A stretch of DNA of 64,000 bases, from the NCBI GenBank assembly GCA_034008185.1, contig CM067084.1, forward strand, positions 46,079,099 through 46,143,098, given 5' to 3'. Shown one piece after another: positions 23,717-37,600 of the stretch. The notes beneath the pieces are model-generated. The model was given only the letters and a program-made list of their open reading frames with translations, made no database searches and was not told the DNA's origin. The DNA comes from Gorsachius magnificus (Eukaryota; Chordata; Aves; Pelecaniformes; Ardeidae). Numbering within the stretch: position 1 is the stretch's first letter; each line of letters starts with the position of its first letter. The translations under genes were made by a program, and so were the position numbers.

Positions 23717-25082
23717 CTACCATTATTTGGATCACATTGATACCCCTATTCTGATTCTTTGATCTGTCAGTCCAATGCCTACCTTTTAAAAAGAAAAAAA
23801 ATCCCAGAAAATGCCAAGCTTTTACACTCCACCTATTTTGCTTGAAATAAAAACAGTTACTGGTGAAATGATCCTTCATACTACATTTTTAAAATGCTGA
23901 AAGCACAGTGAAATGAAAATATTTTGTCATGGGGAAAAAGCATTTATACAAATATAGGAAGCGTACTTTTTTTTTTCACATTTGATCCACCACCATAAGT
24001 TATTATTATCACTTGCAAAATTGCAGCATTATTAAAGGCTCAGAGAAGAATTCTGTAGGCTGGATTCTTGTTTGAAAAGGAGATCTAGAAACAAAAAATT
24101 GTTGTGCAGTTCAAGACATATTGTACTTTTTTTTTATTTCTCTTTTTGGCAGACAGTACAATGTGAACATAATTGGAATGTAAGAAAGATAAGAATGAAA
24201 CATGATTTTCAGATACTATTGTTATTGGCAAGGGCTTTATTCCATGTATCCATTTAATTTATTAATGCTTAGTCTTTATATATTAAATGCTCCCAAATTC
24301 CTTATTATTAAAACAGAAAATCATTTTATAGTTAACTTCAGAGCACTGTAAGCTTGTAATACTTATGAAAAATACTGTCTGAAAATAACTCTTTGTATAT
24401 GCTCTAAGTGCCATTAGGTTTATTTTTCTTTAAAAAATAATGATTATCTTTTCCATATGTTTTATGTTTATTATTGTTGAATATATTGGCTTTGCAAAGC
24501 TATGGCAGGGAAATTTATAATATATTTGCTGGTGCATAGATCAACAAAATTGCGAAGTTGCAATTGAAAATTCATATAATCTGTGCTAAAGCTAGGAATA
24601 CCTTTCTCTTAAATTTTATCTTAAGTTCTCAGGACACATGATCGCTTTTCCACAGTAGCAGAAATAAAAGAACCTTTTTCTGTGTGACCTGAAGGAACCA
24701 AATGTGAAAGTATATGAAGTACAATGAGCATGGATCTCCAAAATGCCATTTTTACATTTAGTATTCAACATACAATCAACACTTCCATATGGTTCAAACA
24801 AATAAAATTGTATTTTACGGTGTAGTAACATGTCAGTCCAGCAGCAGCTATAATAAATATTTTATTACAGATAATCTGCATCTCATTTAGACTTTAGGAA
24901 AGATACAGAGTTTATGAACACATCGTTTATCTCAGTGCAAAGAGGAAAATGATGGTACAGGAAAGAAATTATCATCTGATGTTTTGGTTTTTGAAGTTAC
25001 TGTGGTATTTTGTAATGATAATTAAACATTTAAAAAATAAAAATAATTTGACCAAATTCTTCATAATCTCTTCTCATTGCAG
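23717..25082. other. AT-rich DNA, nothing recognised
   Basis: No gene or repeat family is recognised. T-runs lie near 23968 and 24125-24135. The frames at 24072-24257 and 24616-24831 are random. Confidence 0.55.
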
Positions 25083-25134
25083 ATTCCTGGATCATCAGAG
25101 ACCCACCAGCATAGCACCACATAGAAAGCTGAAG
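25083..25134 (+). other. Possible 52-bp spliced exon (speculative)
   Basis: A pyrimidine-rich tract ending CTCTTCTCATTGCAG (to 25082) is a good 3' splice site, and AAG|GTAAGA at 25132-25140 is a near-consensus 5' splice site. The 52 bp between are open in one frame (FLDHQRPTSIAPHRKLK) and closed in the other two. The peptide matches nothing I recognise, so if real this could be a UTR or long non-coding RNA exon. Paired sites this close also occur by chance, so confidence is low. Confidence 0.2.
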
Positions 25135-26301
25135 GTAAGATGAAACTTCCTACAGCCTCAAGCTCTGGTGCAACCTGTATATCGCATTGGTGCTTTTTAA
25201 ATGACACACGCCTGTCTAACTGACAGAATAGAGCAAGCTACAAAATTAAAAGAGGCCAGTATGTGCTCAGTATACAATGTTCTACTGACTTACCCACTAT
25301 CAATAATTTATGCTGCTCTATCTAATTTACTGTTGTTGCAATAACAGCGTAGGTCAAAATACAAAATGGGATAAACTCATGTAGCGCTAACTTTAACAGA
25401 TGTGCATATTTTGTTCAGGAAGGAAGATCCAGGGTGATAAATTCTCTACTGTTACCAGATTTATCACAAATAGAACATAATTGGATAAATAATGAAATTC
25501 TCAAAATGAACTATTCAATCTCTTGTGAGAGTTCTCAAGTTCCCACAAGAAACTACTGTTTCCTACGTATGCCATATTGTGATGTTTTTTTAATGATGCC
25601 CCTCTTTAGATTAATAGTTTGCAAATTTGTAGCCATGATCTCAACTCAGCTGAAAGCACATAAGGTACCAGATCTCTGAAATAGCAGCTGTTGGTGCCCG
25701 CTCAGAATTGTTTGTATTTGGCAGTGATCTGGCTGTGAGCAAACCTTAATCTGTCTGATCGGTACTTACACAGCAACTGTACTGAATTGAACAAGTACCT
25801 GGTTTGGGTTTTTTTTTTTTCCTTTGGTTTTAGCTCAGTGATTTTTCTCAATGGTAACCAAAGTCAAGTAATTTAAAGCTTGTGAACCTCACAAAAAGGG
25901 TTCATTTAAAACCATATTCTGCATCTTGTGACACCAAATGGAAAGTGTGTTCTTCTATATGACTACAAAAGATTTTAGAACAGCGATCAGATACGCGTTC
26001 TGCTCATTAATGTTTGTACAGTATCCTGCCTTAAAAGAGCTACAGTTTCCTAGAGCAAGTCATTCAGAATTCGACTACACTCTTCAAGTTTAATGGGTTG
26101 AGCTCTTTGAGTTCCCGTACCTCCTCCTGATTGATGGTTTGTTTCTTCTTTTAATGCAAAATTCAATACAATTTCCCACAGTGAAAAGGGTCTTTTAATT
26201 ATAAAACACCAGCGTGTGGGAATGATTCAATTTACACATCAGAAAAGTTCAGTTACTTGACCATAATTTATTTTTTGTGCTGATCACTTACAGACCACAG
26301 A
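25135..26301. other. AT-rich DNA, nothing recognised
   Basis: Unique-looking sequence with a T-run near 25809-25820. No gene or known repeat is recognised. The 81-codon frame at 25434-25679 is unsupported. Confidence 0.55.
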
Positions 26302-26352
26302 TTCTTCTTCCCCCCACCCCCCACCCCCCCAGCCTTTCTCTCTCTCTCTCTG
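26302..26352. repeat. Pyrimidine low-complexity tract with C-runs
   Basis: Three C-runs of 6, 6 and 7 bases (26310-26315, 26317-26322, 26324-26330), separated by single A's, are followed by a (CT)n run to about 26351. The minus strand is thus very G-rich with one-base spacers and is predicted to favour a G-quadruplex. Confidence 0.9.
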
Positions 26353-28095
26353 TAAAAGAATAAAATTCTCAATAACCTGGGAAAGGCTTTAGATATCGTA
26401 TCACTTACTCACCAGAACTAGAGTCTTCATTATCAGACTTTTTTTTTCCTGGCTTTTATCCTTTGCTCATTTCCTAGCTATGTTGTCATATTTAATTTAA
26501 ATGTGTTCTGTAATTGCTGAGTAATACAGTTTTTTCTTAAATCTGACAAAGGGACAGTGTAAGTAAGGAGGGGTGGTGTCTCACTCATGGAACTGTGAAC
26601 ATAAGAGATGTTACCTAAAAAAGATATTTGCAGTTCTAATGAACCATACAACACAACTGACCACTCTGGCCTCCATCAGTAGCCCTCTCCAGCACTTCAA
26701 CTTGTCTCCTGCAGGTGATAATAAAACTCTATATTTAATTTTTTTTTAATGATTAATTAATTAATATTGAAATAAAGGTCTAGAAGGAATGGAAAATTTC
26801 CATGTACTTCCTCTATGCAGTATTAGTCTTTTTTACTGTTTTATTTTCAGAATTTAGCTTAGGACTTGCATTGGTAGGTATAGCAGCTTTTAATGACAAA
26901 GCCTTGTAGATTCTGGATGTTATTTTCCTAGCAAAAATCAAAAAACGTAATCTTACTTTGTGCTCATAATGGGCATAAGAGAAATCAGCAGTAAAAATGC
27001 CCAGAACACCATTTTTACAGATAGCTTTAAATACATTTACAGATATGTTCTTATATTTATTTTATTTTTAATCAAATGTGGTTTGGGACTGAAAACTACT
27101 AGATTATATTATGCTTATTTTGGAATAAAAAAGTACCTGTAGGTAATTGTAGGTATATTTCATTTATTCTAGGTTGTACATGTAATTTTGGTATTCAGCT
27201 GAATACCTAACAATATTTATTGCTTGGCTATTTGTTGCAACACACATACAAAGGCAATGTCTATGCTACTGACATACACTGTTGCTACTTCTTTGCTTTT
27301 TTAGGATTTAATTTAGTCTGTTTTCCACTTTGGAAGGGATGTATGAATGCTACTCTGATAAAACATGTCAAACTTGGGGCAGGGGGACAGGTCTTCACAT
27401 TCTTTTCAGCTATTTGAAAGGTGTTCCTCCTTTACCCTGGACTAAGTACACATGAATGTGTGTTTTATAGTGCCCCTGTGAGAGAGAAACTGAAAGGCTG
27501 TTTTTGTAAGATCTGTACCTGCTGCTGTTTGGATATGTTTTTATGTAGAAACACAAATGTATCCGTGGATAAGACTTAGGAGCTGAAACTAGCATGTGCT
27601 TGTAGAACTAACCACCATAAGATGTTCCCTTCCATTGCCCATTTAGCCATTACAGGCTAAGGGAAGCCAGTAATTCTACCAGTTTGATTTTTACAAATTT
27701 AAAGTTCCACTGCTGCAGCTTTCAGTAATTCACCTGTAACTTAGTGTATTCGGATCCTTCTCGGTAAAGGGAACAGTTCAGAGCATATGGGGACAGCAAT
27801 AGTCAAGATCAATTAATACAGGAACAGACCTTTCAATTTCTTATTAATCTTCATACAGATAGACGTCTTAATACTAAAGTACGCTCGGCATTTATTTCCA
27901 AAAGCCAATTTTTAAAAATTGTTTATGATCTCTGAATAAGAACGGACCTTTATCTCTTCCATCTGACTTGCATGGTGTGCTAAGTAAATGCTCACATACC
28001 TGACCTTACAAATATTCATGTGGAAGAGGGATTGTACTTTTCTTACACAAAACTAGTCTCTGATATATACAATTATTCTGTGGTTTGGTTTGTTC

Positions 28096-28116
28096 TTTTT
28101 TTTTTTTTTTTTTTTT
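28096..28116. repeat. Poly(T) run
   Basis: About 21 consecutive T's. It could be the reverse complement of a retrotransposon poly(A) tail, but no retrocopy body and no target-site duplication are visible beside it. Confidence 0.85.
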
Positions 28117-28627
28117 AATGCAATCAATTAATCAAACACTTCTGTTCTTCTACATCAGTATACCCGGAGCCATGAATAGGCAGTGTTTTCACATGCCTCC
28201 CAAGGTTGGCGCACTATTCAAACATCATGTGTCCGGAAAGATGCAACCAACCAGTTAGTACTCCTGCTGCTGGTGCAGGAGGAGTCTGCTGGTGATGCAT
28301 CTGGTTCTTCTTGGGGCTTTTCTGGTCTATTATTTACCAAGTAAGCCCTGTAGTGTTGTTCTCAGTAGGTCTGTGTTCCTATAGTTGTCAACGGTTTGCA
28401 ACAGTGTAAGTCCTCAGTAGATCTCAGCTATAGCTATAAAGAAAACAAATGGTCCTGATGTCAAGAGGGTCTCTATTGAAAGCAATTTTTAAATACTTTT
28501 TAACATCCTGTTCTTCCAGACCATTATCTTATGACTATTTACTACTGTAAACAATAAGCTAAAATCAATAAACTTGAACAGAACTTATTAATTTGGGTGG
28601 TAGATAAAAATCTTTCCTCACAATTTT

Positions 28628-28649
28628 TATCATTAAATTTTTAATGATA
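28628..28649. repeat. Near-palindromic inverted repeat
   Basis: TATCATTAAA and TTTAATGATA are perfect 10-bp reverse complements separated by 2 bases. The sequence is AT-rich and no function is known. Confidence 0.8.
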
Positions 28650-30453
28650 GTTTATTTTCAACTTTTGTGGCTTAAATGGTAGCATTTTGCTTCAATTTGT
28701 ATTCATGACAGTCAAATGGTGGTGTACGCTGTGTTAAAAGGTTGGTATGTTAGTAGAGGTTTCTATATTTAATAGATGTCCTGATGGTACGGTTTTGTGG
28801 CAGAAGTTATTGTTACCACAGCTTTTTTCTTTTTTTCCTTTCATGACAACGTATATAAGAGTGTTGAGTGCCAGTAATACTGCTGTGTTCTCACCCCAAT
28901 ACAAAGAGCTTATGGCTTCCACTGTGTTGTATATATTTTTGGACATCATGGAATTTTTCATTTAGTATATAGGGATTGCAGTGACTTAGTCTCTCTTGTT
29001 GTAACTTGACTCTGTCTATGCACTAAATGTCACAACGTCTTGAGTTCTCACATTCTTGATATAGGAATCAGAGCTGAATTCCCAGCTGATAGTAGGCCCA
29101 CCTCCCTGGTACTACACATATTTTATTGTTTGTTTTGCTTTTTCTTACAATTATGCATCTCTATGATTACTGTTTAAATACTGGTATGATTCCTCCACGT
29201 TACTATCAAATCTTTGTCAGGCTGCCTATATATATGAGCTGTAAAGAGGCACGCCAGTGGAAATATTTTTTCAGGTTGACCTCAATAGAATGAAAAGGTA
29301 TCATACTCAATCATTGAACTATTATCTTCTCATAACAATCAGTCAGTCAGTTATAGAGACTTGTGTTAGTGGATGGATGGAATTTTTTATATTTGCGACA
29401 CTTCTAGTATCTTTACACAAAATTGCACTGTTTGGCATATTAGTTGTAAATCTGAGAAATGAGTTCTCAAAAATATACTTGGCCACCAGTAGGCAGTGGC
29501 AGTGCCATCAAAGTTGAGGTCCCCAACTGAAGTCCTGAGCTGCAAATCAAGTTAGCAGGCCTGAATTTCTGGATTTAATTGCCTTTCTGTACAGACTACT
29601 TCTCACTCTTCCCATTCAAAATCCAAGAATGGTGCTGGTTTCTGTCTTTAGAAAATGGTTTCCTTGAAATTGGAAAAACTTCTGTTTCTAGGTCCTTCTC
29701 AAAAACTATGTATCTTGCTTCTGGGTAAGCAGCCCTAAAGACCAGCCACAAAATGGTATAAGGAGGAAGGATCGCTGTTTGGCCCAGTGTTTTGTGTAAA
29801 TAGCTCTGGAAGGATGGATTAGGGACAGGATTCTCTTCTCCTAGTAAAATTCCACAATTTTCTGCTACGCTTATCAAAAGAAATTTCTCTCTCTCTAACA
29901 TTCTTAGTCATCAGGAATTTGGTGTACCCCCAGTGTACAGCCCCTGTTTAAAACCTCTCCTTGAGTTGTATTAATTTATGAATTCCAGATCTCAATCCAA
30001 TGAAGATATTAAAGCTGTTAAATTTTAGTTTGTTATCATCACAATCAACATCATATTTTTAATCAGAAGTGGCCAGAGCTGTTTGATCAGTAATGAGCTC
30101 AGTTTTGTCAGGCTATTAAGCAGTTCCTGAGCATATCTAACCTAACCTGTTTAATAGCAGAATAAAGTGAAGAGATGCTTCCTTTGTAAAGCTCAGATGG
30201 CCTCAAGTGGAAAGTGACTGCTAAAACACATTCCTATTTTGCCACATGAGCAGGATCCTGAGCCTCTGGGGATTCCGGCAGAAAGTGGAAGTTAGCCCTT
30301 ACTTTTGAGCCTCTGTGCAACCTGCTGGCATAGCCACAAGCAAGAGACAGTAGCTACAGAGTTTGTGCTCTGTTTCATAAAGGCAGAGCTGACCTAAAGC
30401 TTACAGGTCATCAACTGACCCAGTATGAAGTGTTCTGGGAAATATGTATGTTG

Positions 30454-30574
30454 TAGACGTGGTGCTTAGGAACATGGTTTAGTGTTGGACTTGGTAGTAT
30501 TAAGTTTGCAGCTGGACTCAATGATCTTAAGGGTCTTTTACAACCTAAATGATTCTGTGATTCTATGATTCCAT
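30454..30574 (+). mobile_element. CR1 LINE 3' end, 5'-truncated
   Basis: The segment carries GTGGTGCTTAGGAACATGGT, then TTAGTGTTGGACTTGGTAGT, GACTCAATGATCTTAAGGGT, CTTTTACAACC and the repeated tail ATTCTGTGATTCTATGATTC. This is the standard layout of an avian CR1 3' UTR in sense orientation. It is about 120 bp long and has no coding part. Confidence 0.95.
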
Positions 30575-33500
30575 AATTTTTTTTTTCAATCTGAAAACAT
30601 GAAGTCTTACCTTTGTCCTTAGGAATCATTTCTGTCTTTATTGGTGTGATTCTTCTTTGGAGCATTTGCAGAGATAACAGGCAAAATCATAGATTCCCTT
30701 TCAGAGTACAGAGCAACAGGAAAAATACTGTGCCTAGCTAAGGAGGTGCTACAGTGGATCAGTACAATCCAGGATTTTCAGTGCTGTCTTTTAGGACCCA
30801 TTACAGTTTGGCAAAACTTGATTTTAGTTCTACAGCTTGTTGATATTAATAGAGGTGTTGTTCAATCCAGGATCAGAGAGTTAAAATCCCAGGTGATAAA
30901 TTCTAGAAGATACTGTCATTGCTGGTCTGTAAAAATTTTAAACTAACTGGATAGTAGAATAGTGATGGTTTACTTTCTATGTAGAAAACCAAGTTATTTT
31001 CTCAGAAAAAATATTTACAGTAAAATAGAAGTTGGATTTTGTCAGATATTATGAATACAGCTGAACTAATTATGGTGGGGGTGTTTTAGGTTGTTCATTA
31101 GATTAAAAAAAAGAGCAGGGATTTTTCCTTTAAGTCTCCTTTTTTTTTTCTTCTTTTAAAAATTTTCTTTTGCTCATACTGTTTATCGCTCGCATGAATA
31201 AAAAGAAGGCAAAAAAATGAAGATTTTGTTGGTTTCTTAAACAAAATGTTAAATAATATTGACAGTTGGTTTCACTTTTGCAGCATGGTAATAACACATC
31301 TAAAAGTAGTCCAGCTGATGCTTTGAGTTGCCACAAGTATTGAAGTCCTGTTATTTTAAGATGCTCAATTATTTTTGAGCCACTGAACTATTGTTTCAAA
31401 AAGCATTTTGTTACTTCCCTTCAAGAGGCTAAAAACCCTTTCTTTGTGGTTTGTTATGGTTCTTTGAACTATTCTTTAAGGCTAATTTGTCATAGATTTT
31501 GTACTGTGATTTTTATATTTAATCTACTGAATCCATCTAACCTGAATAGCCCAAGGGATATAAGTCAGGAAGCATAGAAATCAAGAAAACCTGAAGCTGG
31601 TACTTCAAGCTGAACCAGAAGTTGGTATAGCTCAATTTGTCAGCAAGAATTTTTGCTGAAATAACAAAGAACTTGATTTTATTTTTCCCCAGGATTCTGC
31701 CTTTGTGTTTAAAAATTCTGATTTCTGCATGTTTTCTTTAAAATAAGAAACAAAATGTGAAGTTTTGCTGGTTTGAGGTAGAGTTTAACAATCTCTGTAG
31801 GAAGGGGTGGAGTTCCCTGAAACTGAGATTTGACCTCCAGATCTACTCTAATGGGTTTTTGAAGAGGTTTGAGGCATTTCCTTCAGTTAGTAGCAGTAGA
31901 AGGGGCATTTTCATGCATTGTACACTTCTGAGTTGATGGCAAAGTGGTCTTAGGTTCAGTTGTCATCCATATCCTTTTCTCCAGCATCTGACAGATATCA
32001 AGAAGAGGCTGTGCACTGCCTCCGTATGCTCAAGGCTAGTGTACAAATTGCGTTGTTCACAAAACTCATTTTAACATTACAGTAAGACAGGCAGAAAGGT
32101 GGACAGAAGCTTTATGGGTGTCAGTAAGGTGGTCATTGACCTGGTTGTCTTTTAATGGGAAAAAACAGAACAAGGACAGATCATTTGAATGACACAAGTC
32201 AATGAACCACGTGGAACTCATTAGAAAATAGGGAGCTGGCTGGTTATAGATAGACTTACCAATAATTGTTCAGTAGTATATAAATTAAAATTAAGTACCA
32301 AAATCCAGATGTGTAAAACAGATGTAAGATACAGGCTACATCTTAAAATTTTAATTCCCTTCATAATAGGTGTGTCAAAGACTACAAACCAGTATAAAAT
32401 ATGTGCTTCATTTATTTGCTTGTTATCAATCACATGGGTAATGCCATTTATATAAAAGTAGGGATCCTTAACAGGGTCCTAACAAGTTTTGGGAAAGTCC
32501 CCAAAAATTACAACTCTAGCACATGTGAAGCTGAATGTGAGGCCAGAGATGTACCATACACAGTCCAATTGCAATTTGGTTTTTTTCAGTGAAACTTTGA
32601 CACATAGAATTTCACTTCCCTTTTGTCAGCAATGATGTTACATGTGGGGTTTTTTTTTAAAAAAAAAAAAAAGTTTAAAAAATGAAGGATAGTGTTCCTC
32701 TAGTCTACTTGCTACACAGTTGACAAAGTTAGTTATGTATGTAGTCATTGAGACTGAACCTGATGTAAGAGGCAATGCAGCTACCTTCTACAGGTATCTA
32801 AAAGATGCGGTAACTGTGCCTGAGTCCAGGAGCTCCCGGTGTGATTTTTGGAGACTTTGCAAGTGTTCCTATTACTGAATACATACCTGTCATGTGGAAA
32901 AAAAAAAAAAGGTCTAATCTCAGCTGTAAATGCTGAGAACTACACGTCATTTCCCTTCAAGCAATAAATGCTCTTTTGTCTATCTAGATTTTGTTATATG
33001 TTTTGCACAGAAAATTCCTAACAGCGCTGCTCTATGTCATTAAAATATCAAAATCTAGTAAGTCAGCTGGCAATAAATGGAAAAAATAGAAATCCACAGC
33101 AAAGATTAGTGATATCTAAAAGTGGTTTATGGGTCCTAGTGGGATTCCTCCTTTTTTAACAACAAAGTGCGGAGTGAAAGAATATGCACAGCTTACTTTG
33201 TCTTCCTATTTCTTTTGATCTGAAAGAACAATCAGATAAGGCTGATTTCTGAAGACAGTTCAGAATGAACAGATTTCAGTTGCCCCCAGTGATAACCATC
33301 ATTGTCAACAGGAGGCATTCCAGGTACTGACACTAGAGCCTTAAATGTTCAGATACTGAACATTTTATCTTTTATTTTAAAAACTACTGCTGGGAACTCT
33401 CTTTATAGAATGCAATGGATGATGAGTATTTAGAAGAAGAATGAACCCTGAAGGAGAATAAAGCCCAAGCCTCAGAGACTGTCAGTGAACACCAGAAGGA

Positions 33501-34614
33501 CAGAATAATTTAAGGTTAAGGTGGGGAATTTCATGCACACAGAAAACCTGAAGCTGTGGAAAATGGAAGGATAGAACTCAGGAGTTACAGGCTACAAAAC
33601 CAAAATTAAAAGAATTTAGAGGCCCTGGCCCTAATGGGCATTTGTCTGGATTAGTGAATCAGTACACGTTCTGTCAGAGTTCAGCAAAACTTTGTGTACT
33701 TTTTCAAAGGGAAGGCTCAGAACTGGAATACATTGAGGTGTTGATAATCAAAGTTGAGGTATCTGGATTAAACCAGTGTACAGAAAGGCTCATAGCTACC
33801 TTCTGTAAGCCATGTGATTTAACAAGTGCTAACAGTCCCTGTAACATAGTGTAATGCACCTCAAAACCTGCATAAAATACACTGTTATCACTCATCAAGG
33901 ATAACTAATTTTGAATGAGCAGGTGCGAATTCATTAATAATCGGGGCAGGGGTGTGGGGGCAGTGCTTATCACTGCCACTGCAGTCTAAAAACGTGCCTA
34001 CAAAATGCGTGTTATTGCTTATCTAGCCTGTCTTCAAATAGATTGCTCTGTCTACCAAACCCAGATATGGCACTCAACCTCATTGATTCCAGTTCTCCCA
34101 CTGGTGGCATTATTGCTTTCATGGGTTTTGGATGAAGTCTTTCATCTGTTTTTTCAATTCATAATTGGGGCAGAGTTCATGAATCTCCGAGAGTTCCCAA
34201 AGATCATTACTAATAGGAGCTTCATTGCCATACATGTCCCCCTGGCATATGAGAGAAATATGGAATTGTTAGAAAATGGGTCAAACCCTACTGACATTTG
34301 TGAGCATGTCGGCAACACTTCATTCATTTAAACCTAAAGAAGTCTTAGAGTTATTTCATTTTTGCTAGCATCTGACAAGGCTTGAGTAGAAGCTGGTGAA
34401 TCTTGTACTCCAGTAGGATTTTCCAAGGTGTTCATACAGCAAATGCAGGTGCTGACGTATTGATGGCCAGGTCTGTGACTGCAAATGTTTGCAGGTAGTA
34501 AAGAAGAAAAAATCAAAACATGTATTTGAAAGTCGCAGATGTTGAGGGGTATAGCTAAAGGTCTCTCCTATTCTTCCTCCCCTCCGTTACCTTGGTTTAT
34601 TCATTGATCCTTTC
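30575..34614. other. AT-rich DNA, no gene recognised
   Basis: Nothing is identified apart from A/T homopolymers near 31139-31149, 32651-32672 and 32899-32911. The 108-codon plus frame at 34005-34331 has no recognisable domain or splice context. Confidence 0.5.
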
Positions 34615-34646
34615 ACCAGTTTCTTCTTTAACCAGTTTCTTCTTGT
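34615..34646 (+). repeat. Imperfect tandem duplication, 2 x 16 bp
   Basis: ACCAGTTTCTTCTTTA at 34615-34630 is followed directly by ACCAGTTTCTTCTTGT at 34631-34646, with 14 of 16 bases identical. It is probably a slippage product. Confidence 0.85.
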
Positions 34647-37600
34647 GCATGGATTTTAGGACACATTCAGGGTTGTCTCTTCAGGTTGGCTGTATCTGCA
34701 GCCACTTTTGAGGCCAGCCTGCCCAGTTTCCTGAGTGTACAGGAATGCCTTTTTTTTTCCCCTGACTTTCCTTTATTGGTAAGTCACTGCCAGTTCTTGT
34801 GACCTGCGAAGAAAATACAATGCCATAACTTTCCTGTATATCCCTCAAAACTGATGAAAGTCTTTCTGCAGGAAGATCAGGGCAAGTAAAGTTAGGAAGC
34901 ACCAGATGACTTTTAGGCAACTCCATGTGTGTCTCTCTGGCATTCGTTTTTATCACCACCCAGCAGTGATATCTGTTAGATAATGTTCCAGGAACACAGT
35001 TTTACACAAAGAGCTGTACATAATGTGAACATAATTACTCTGCGCACTGCACCGAAAAGGTTGCGATGATGGCAGGTGCGGAATAAGACTTCTTGGTTAT
35101 GTACCCTGAAACAAATTTTTCAACTGAAAATGTAATGTGCCAGGTGCAAAAAAGTTAAACAAATATCAGTTTGGCTTATTGTGTTTTACTGAAGAGTTTC
35201 TAAATAGATGTGCATGAAGGTACTTGAAAAAAACTGTATAGAAAACATGTGCTGCAAATACCTGTTAACTTTAAGATGGGCTCTAGGTTACATAGAGTTT
35301 GATTTGTGATGGTGAAACACATATTAAACATAGAGGCACTTAAACTGTAAATCCCAATGAGAATGTCCTCTTTAAATAAGCTTAATCCAAATTTTAGCCA
35401 GAATTTTGACGAGATTTGTGTATATTGGACAGATAAGCATGACCATTGCTCTGATGTCCTCTACTTCTAGTAAACATGCATCATTAGGTGACTGGAGATT
35501 GAAATTATACTGTGGGCTTTACAAAACTAGAGCACTCCATCTTCCATTTTAAGTATGTAGAGCAAAAACCTGATGCACAAGAAAAATTTCTTTTTCCCAT
35601 GTATTTTCCCCTAAAAAGACAAAAAAAGCTCTCTTTATACTTCATGTAGCGAATTTTTGTCAATGACACTGATCCAAAAGCCCATGTTGCCCATGACTGA
35701 AATACCTGCACATTGCTTTAATTTTTATGTAAAGTTATACAGTGTTGACATATTCCATAGCCCTTCTATGACAGGGCAGTATGAAAACCTTTCTTTCCAT
35801 GCCTACGGAAGAAATCATTGGGGTTAAATGACAGGGCTCTACCAGTGATTTGCCTGTCACAGAGAACTGTAAATTGCAGCCTGTCTCCAGGATAGTGTTT
35901 AGACACATTCTGAGATTAATGGTTTTGCATAGACACTTTGGACTTCAAATGATTTTGAGATAAGCTCCATCAAGAAGATTCTTCCAGTTTGAACTCAACT
36001 GAATTGCTTTGCATTTTAGCTATGTTTATGTGAAACTTTGTTGGTATGGAACAGACAGTATCTGATATAAAAATGAAATGGTGTCTCTTATGTTCCAGAC
36101 TACATAAAAATTTTCACCTCCAGCTTAACTCTTTGTGACAGATTTTATTTTTATTTTGTGGTAGTTCTTAACACTTTCAAATAACAGCAATGAGACATCT
36201 TATTTACATGATTGAGCAGCCCGTATCCTTTCTCTTAAAGGGGCATATCTTGGAAGGAAGGTTTGTATCTTAAATTTATGGAAGAGGAATCTCAGTGAGG
36301 TGCATGAATCACCTGAGAAAATATCCCTGTTTGAGAATGTGCTAATTCATTCACTTTTCAGAACCTCAGCTGATAATTGATATGTGTTCTGCAGTGAATG
36401 AGATGATTCCAGAACTCTAACTTAGGACAAAGGTAATAATAAGGTTTCTTTTTTGTTTAATGCAGTAAAGAGAAAATGTTTATCAGAAGAATGCAACAAA
36501 TGTAGACGTTCCTTTTTCGTGTGTTCTATACTTGCCTGACTTCAAAAGAAAAAAAATAAAAAGAGGAAGGAGACACCTTCATCATTGTTATCAATCAGTT
36601 TTCAGCTCCTCCTGATTAAGTACTGAAAATTGTATGATTTCAGTAGAATATTAGACAGTCAGATGCCACTGCAGTGGTGGAACCATGCAAGAACCAGTTT
36701 AACAGACTGGGGGAAAAGGGGTAAAATGTTTTTATCTTTCTCATAAGTAACCTGTAATTCATGTACTCTGCCTCTCTCTCTGGGCTCAGACAGACAATTT
36801 AACTCAACACTTAAACAGACTAGTCACTGTATCGTTGATCAAATATACCCCACCGGAGTCTGACAGCTTGTGGCCTCCTTGTATGACCTGGAGTAGGAAT
36901 TTTCCCATCAGATGACAACAGATATCTTCCCTTAGTGTTGGTGAGGTTATATGACCTCAGGTTTCTAAGTTGCATGTGATTAAAGGAGAATTAAAAGGTC
37001 TTTGCAAGGAAAAAAATGTAGCTTTTCTTTTACAAATGACATGCAGATTTGTTCAAACATTTATAGAAACATCTTCATGATTTTTTAATTTCAGTTTTTA
37101 AGTTTTTACATACAGTAGTCATGAATCTTGTTTATAATATTTGTGACTGAAACATTGAGATATACAGAAGACTGAGATGAAAACAGAGATGGATTTAAGC
37201 AACAGGTCAGAAGTTTATTAACTTAATATACCAAACATTAAGTGGGGTCTGTGCAGGGAGTTACAGGACTCCCACCATAAAATCCCACAGCAAATGCATA
37301 ATGTCTTCAGTCAACCTGTCAGTGATTCGAACGCTCCCTCTTTCTCCTCCGTGGCAGGTAAAGAAGGTACAAACTGGGTGCTATGGCTGGCAAAAACTTC
37401 ACATCTCTGATTTGAAAGGCCAGGGTCCACCAGGAGAATGCATGAAAATTCCCACTTCTGTGAGCAAACCAACTGGAATTTTATGCATAGAGAGCATGGG
37501 CCTCAGCCTCCTAGTGACTAATTAACAGCCATACTCTTTAAAAGCCATTTTTTTAAAAAAAAAAGTTTCTGCACTTCCATGATGTTGTAAGACAAAAAGA

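Larger units (their letters stand above)
26353..30453. other. AT-rich DNA, no gene recognised
   Basis: Four kilobases without a supported gene or family-level repeat. It includes a T-run of about 21 at 28096-28116 and a 10-bp-arm inverted repeat at 28628-28649. Segments 27740-27910 and 28140-28360 are complex and non-repetitive and may be conserved elements. The 101-codon minus-strand frame at 29596-29901 has no domain. Confidence 0.5.

Noticed and set aside
24174..24190. TGGAATGTAAGAAAGAT, similar to the start of miR-1
   Set aside because: It departs from miR-1 after about eleven bases and no complementary star arm is seen nearby.
28096..28116. Long T-run as a possible retrocopy tail
   Set aside because: No gene-like body or target-site duplication adjoins it; it is most likely a simple homopolymer.
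29596..29901. 101-codon minus-strand ORF
   Set aside because: The product resembles no family I know and there is no supporting splice, promoter or polyadenylation context.
34005..34331. 108-codon plus-strand ORF
   Set aside because: It looked peptide-like at first, but it has no recognisable motif and no flanking gene structure.
37343..37475. Good splice acceptor followed by GC-richer sequence as an exon
   Set aside because: No donor is found at a suitable distance and the frame has no recognised similarity.
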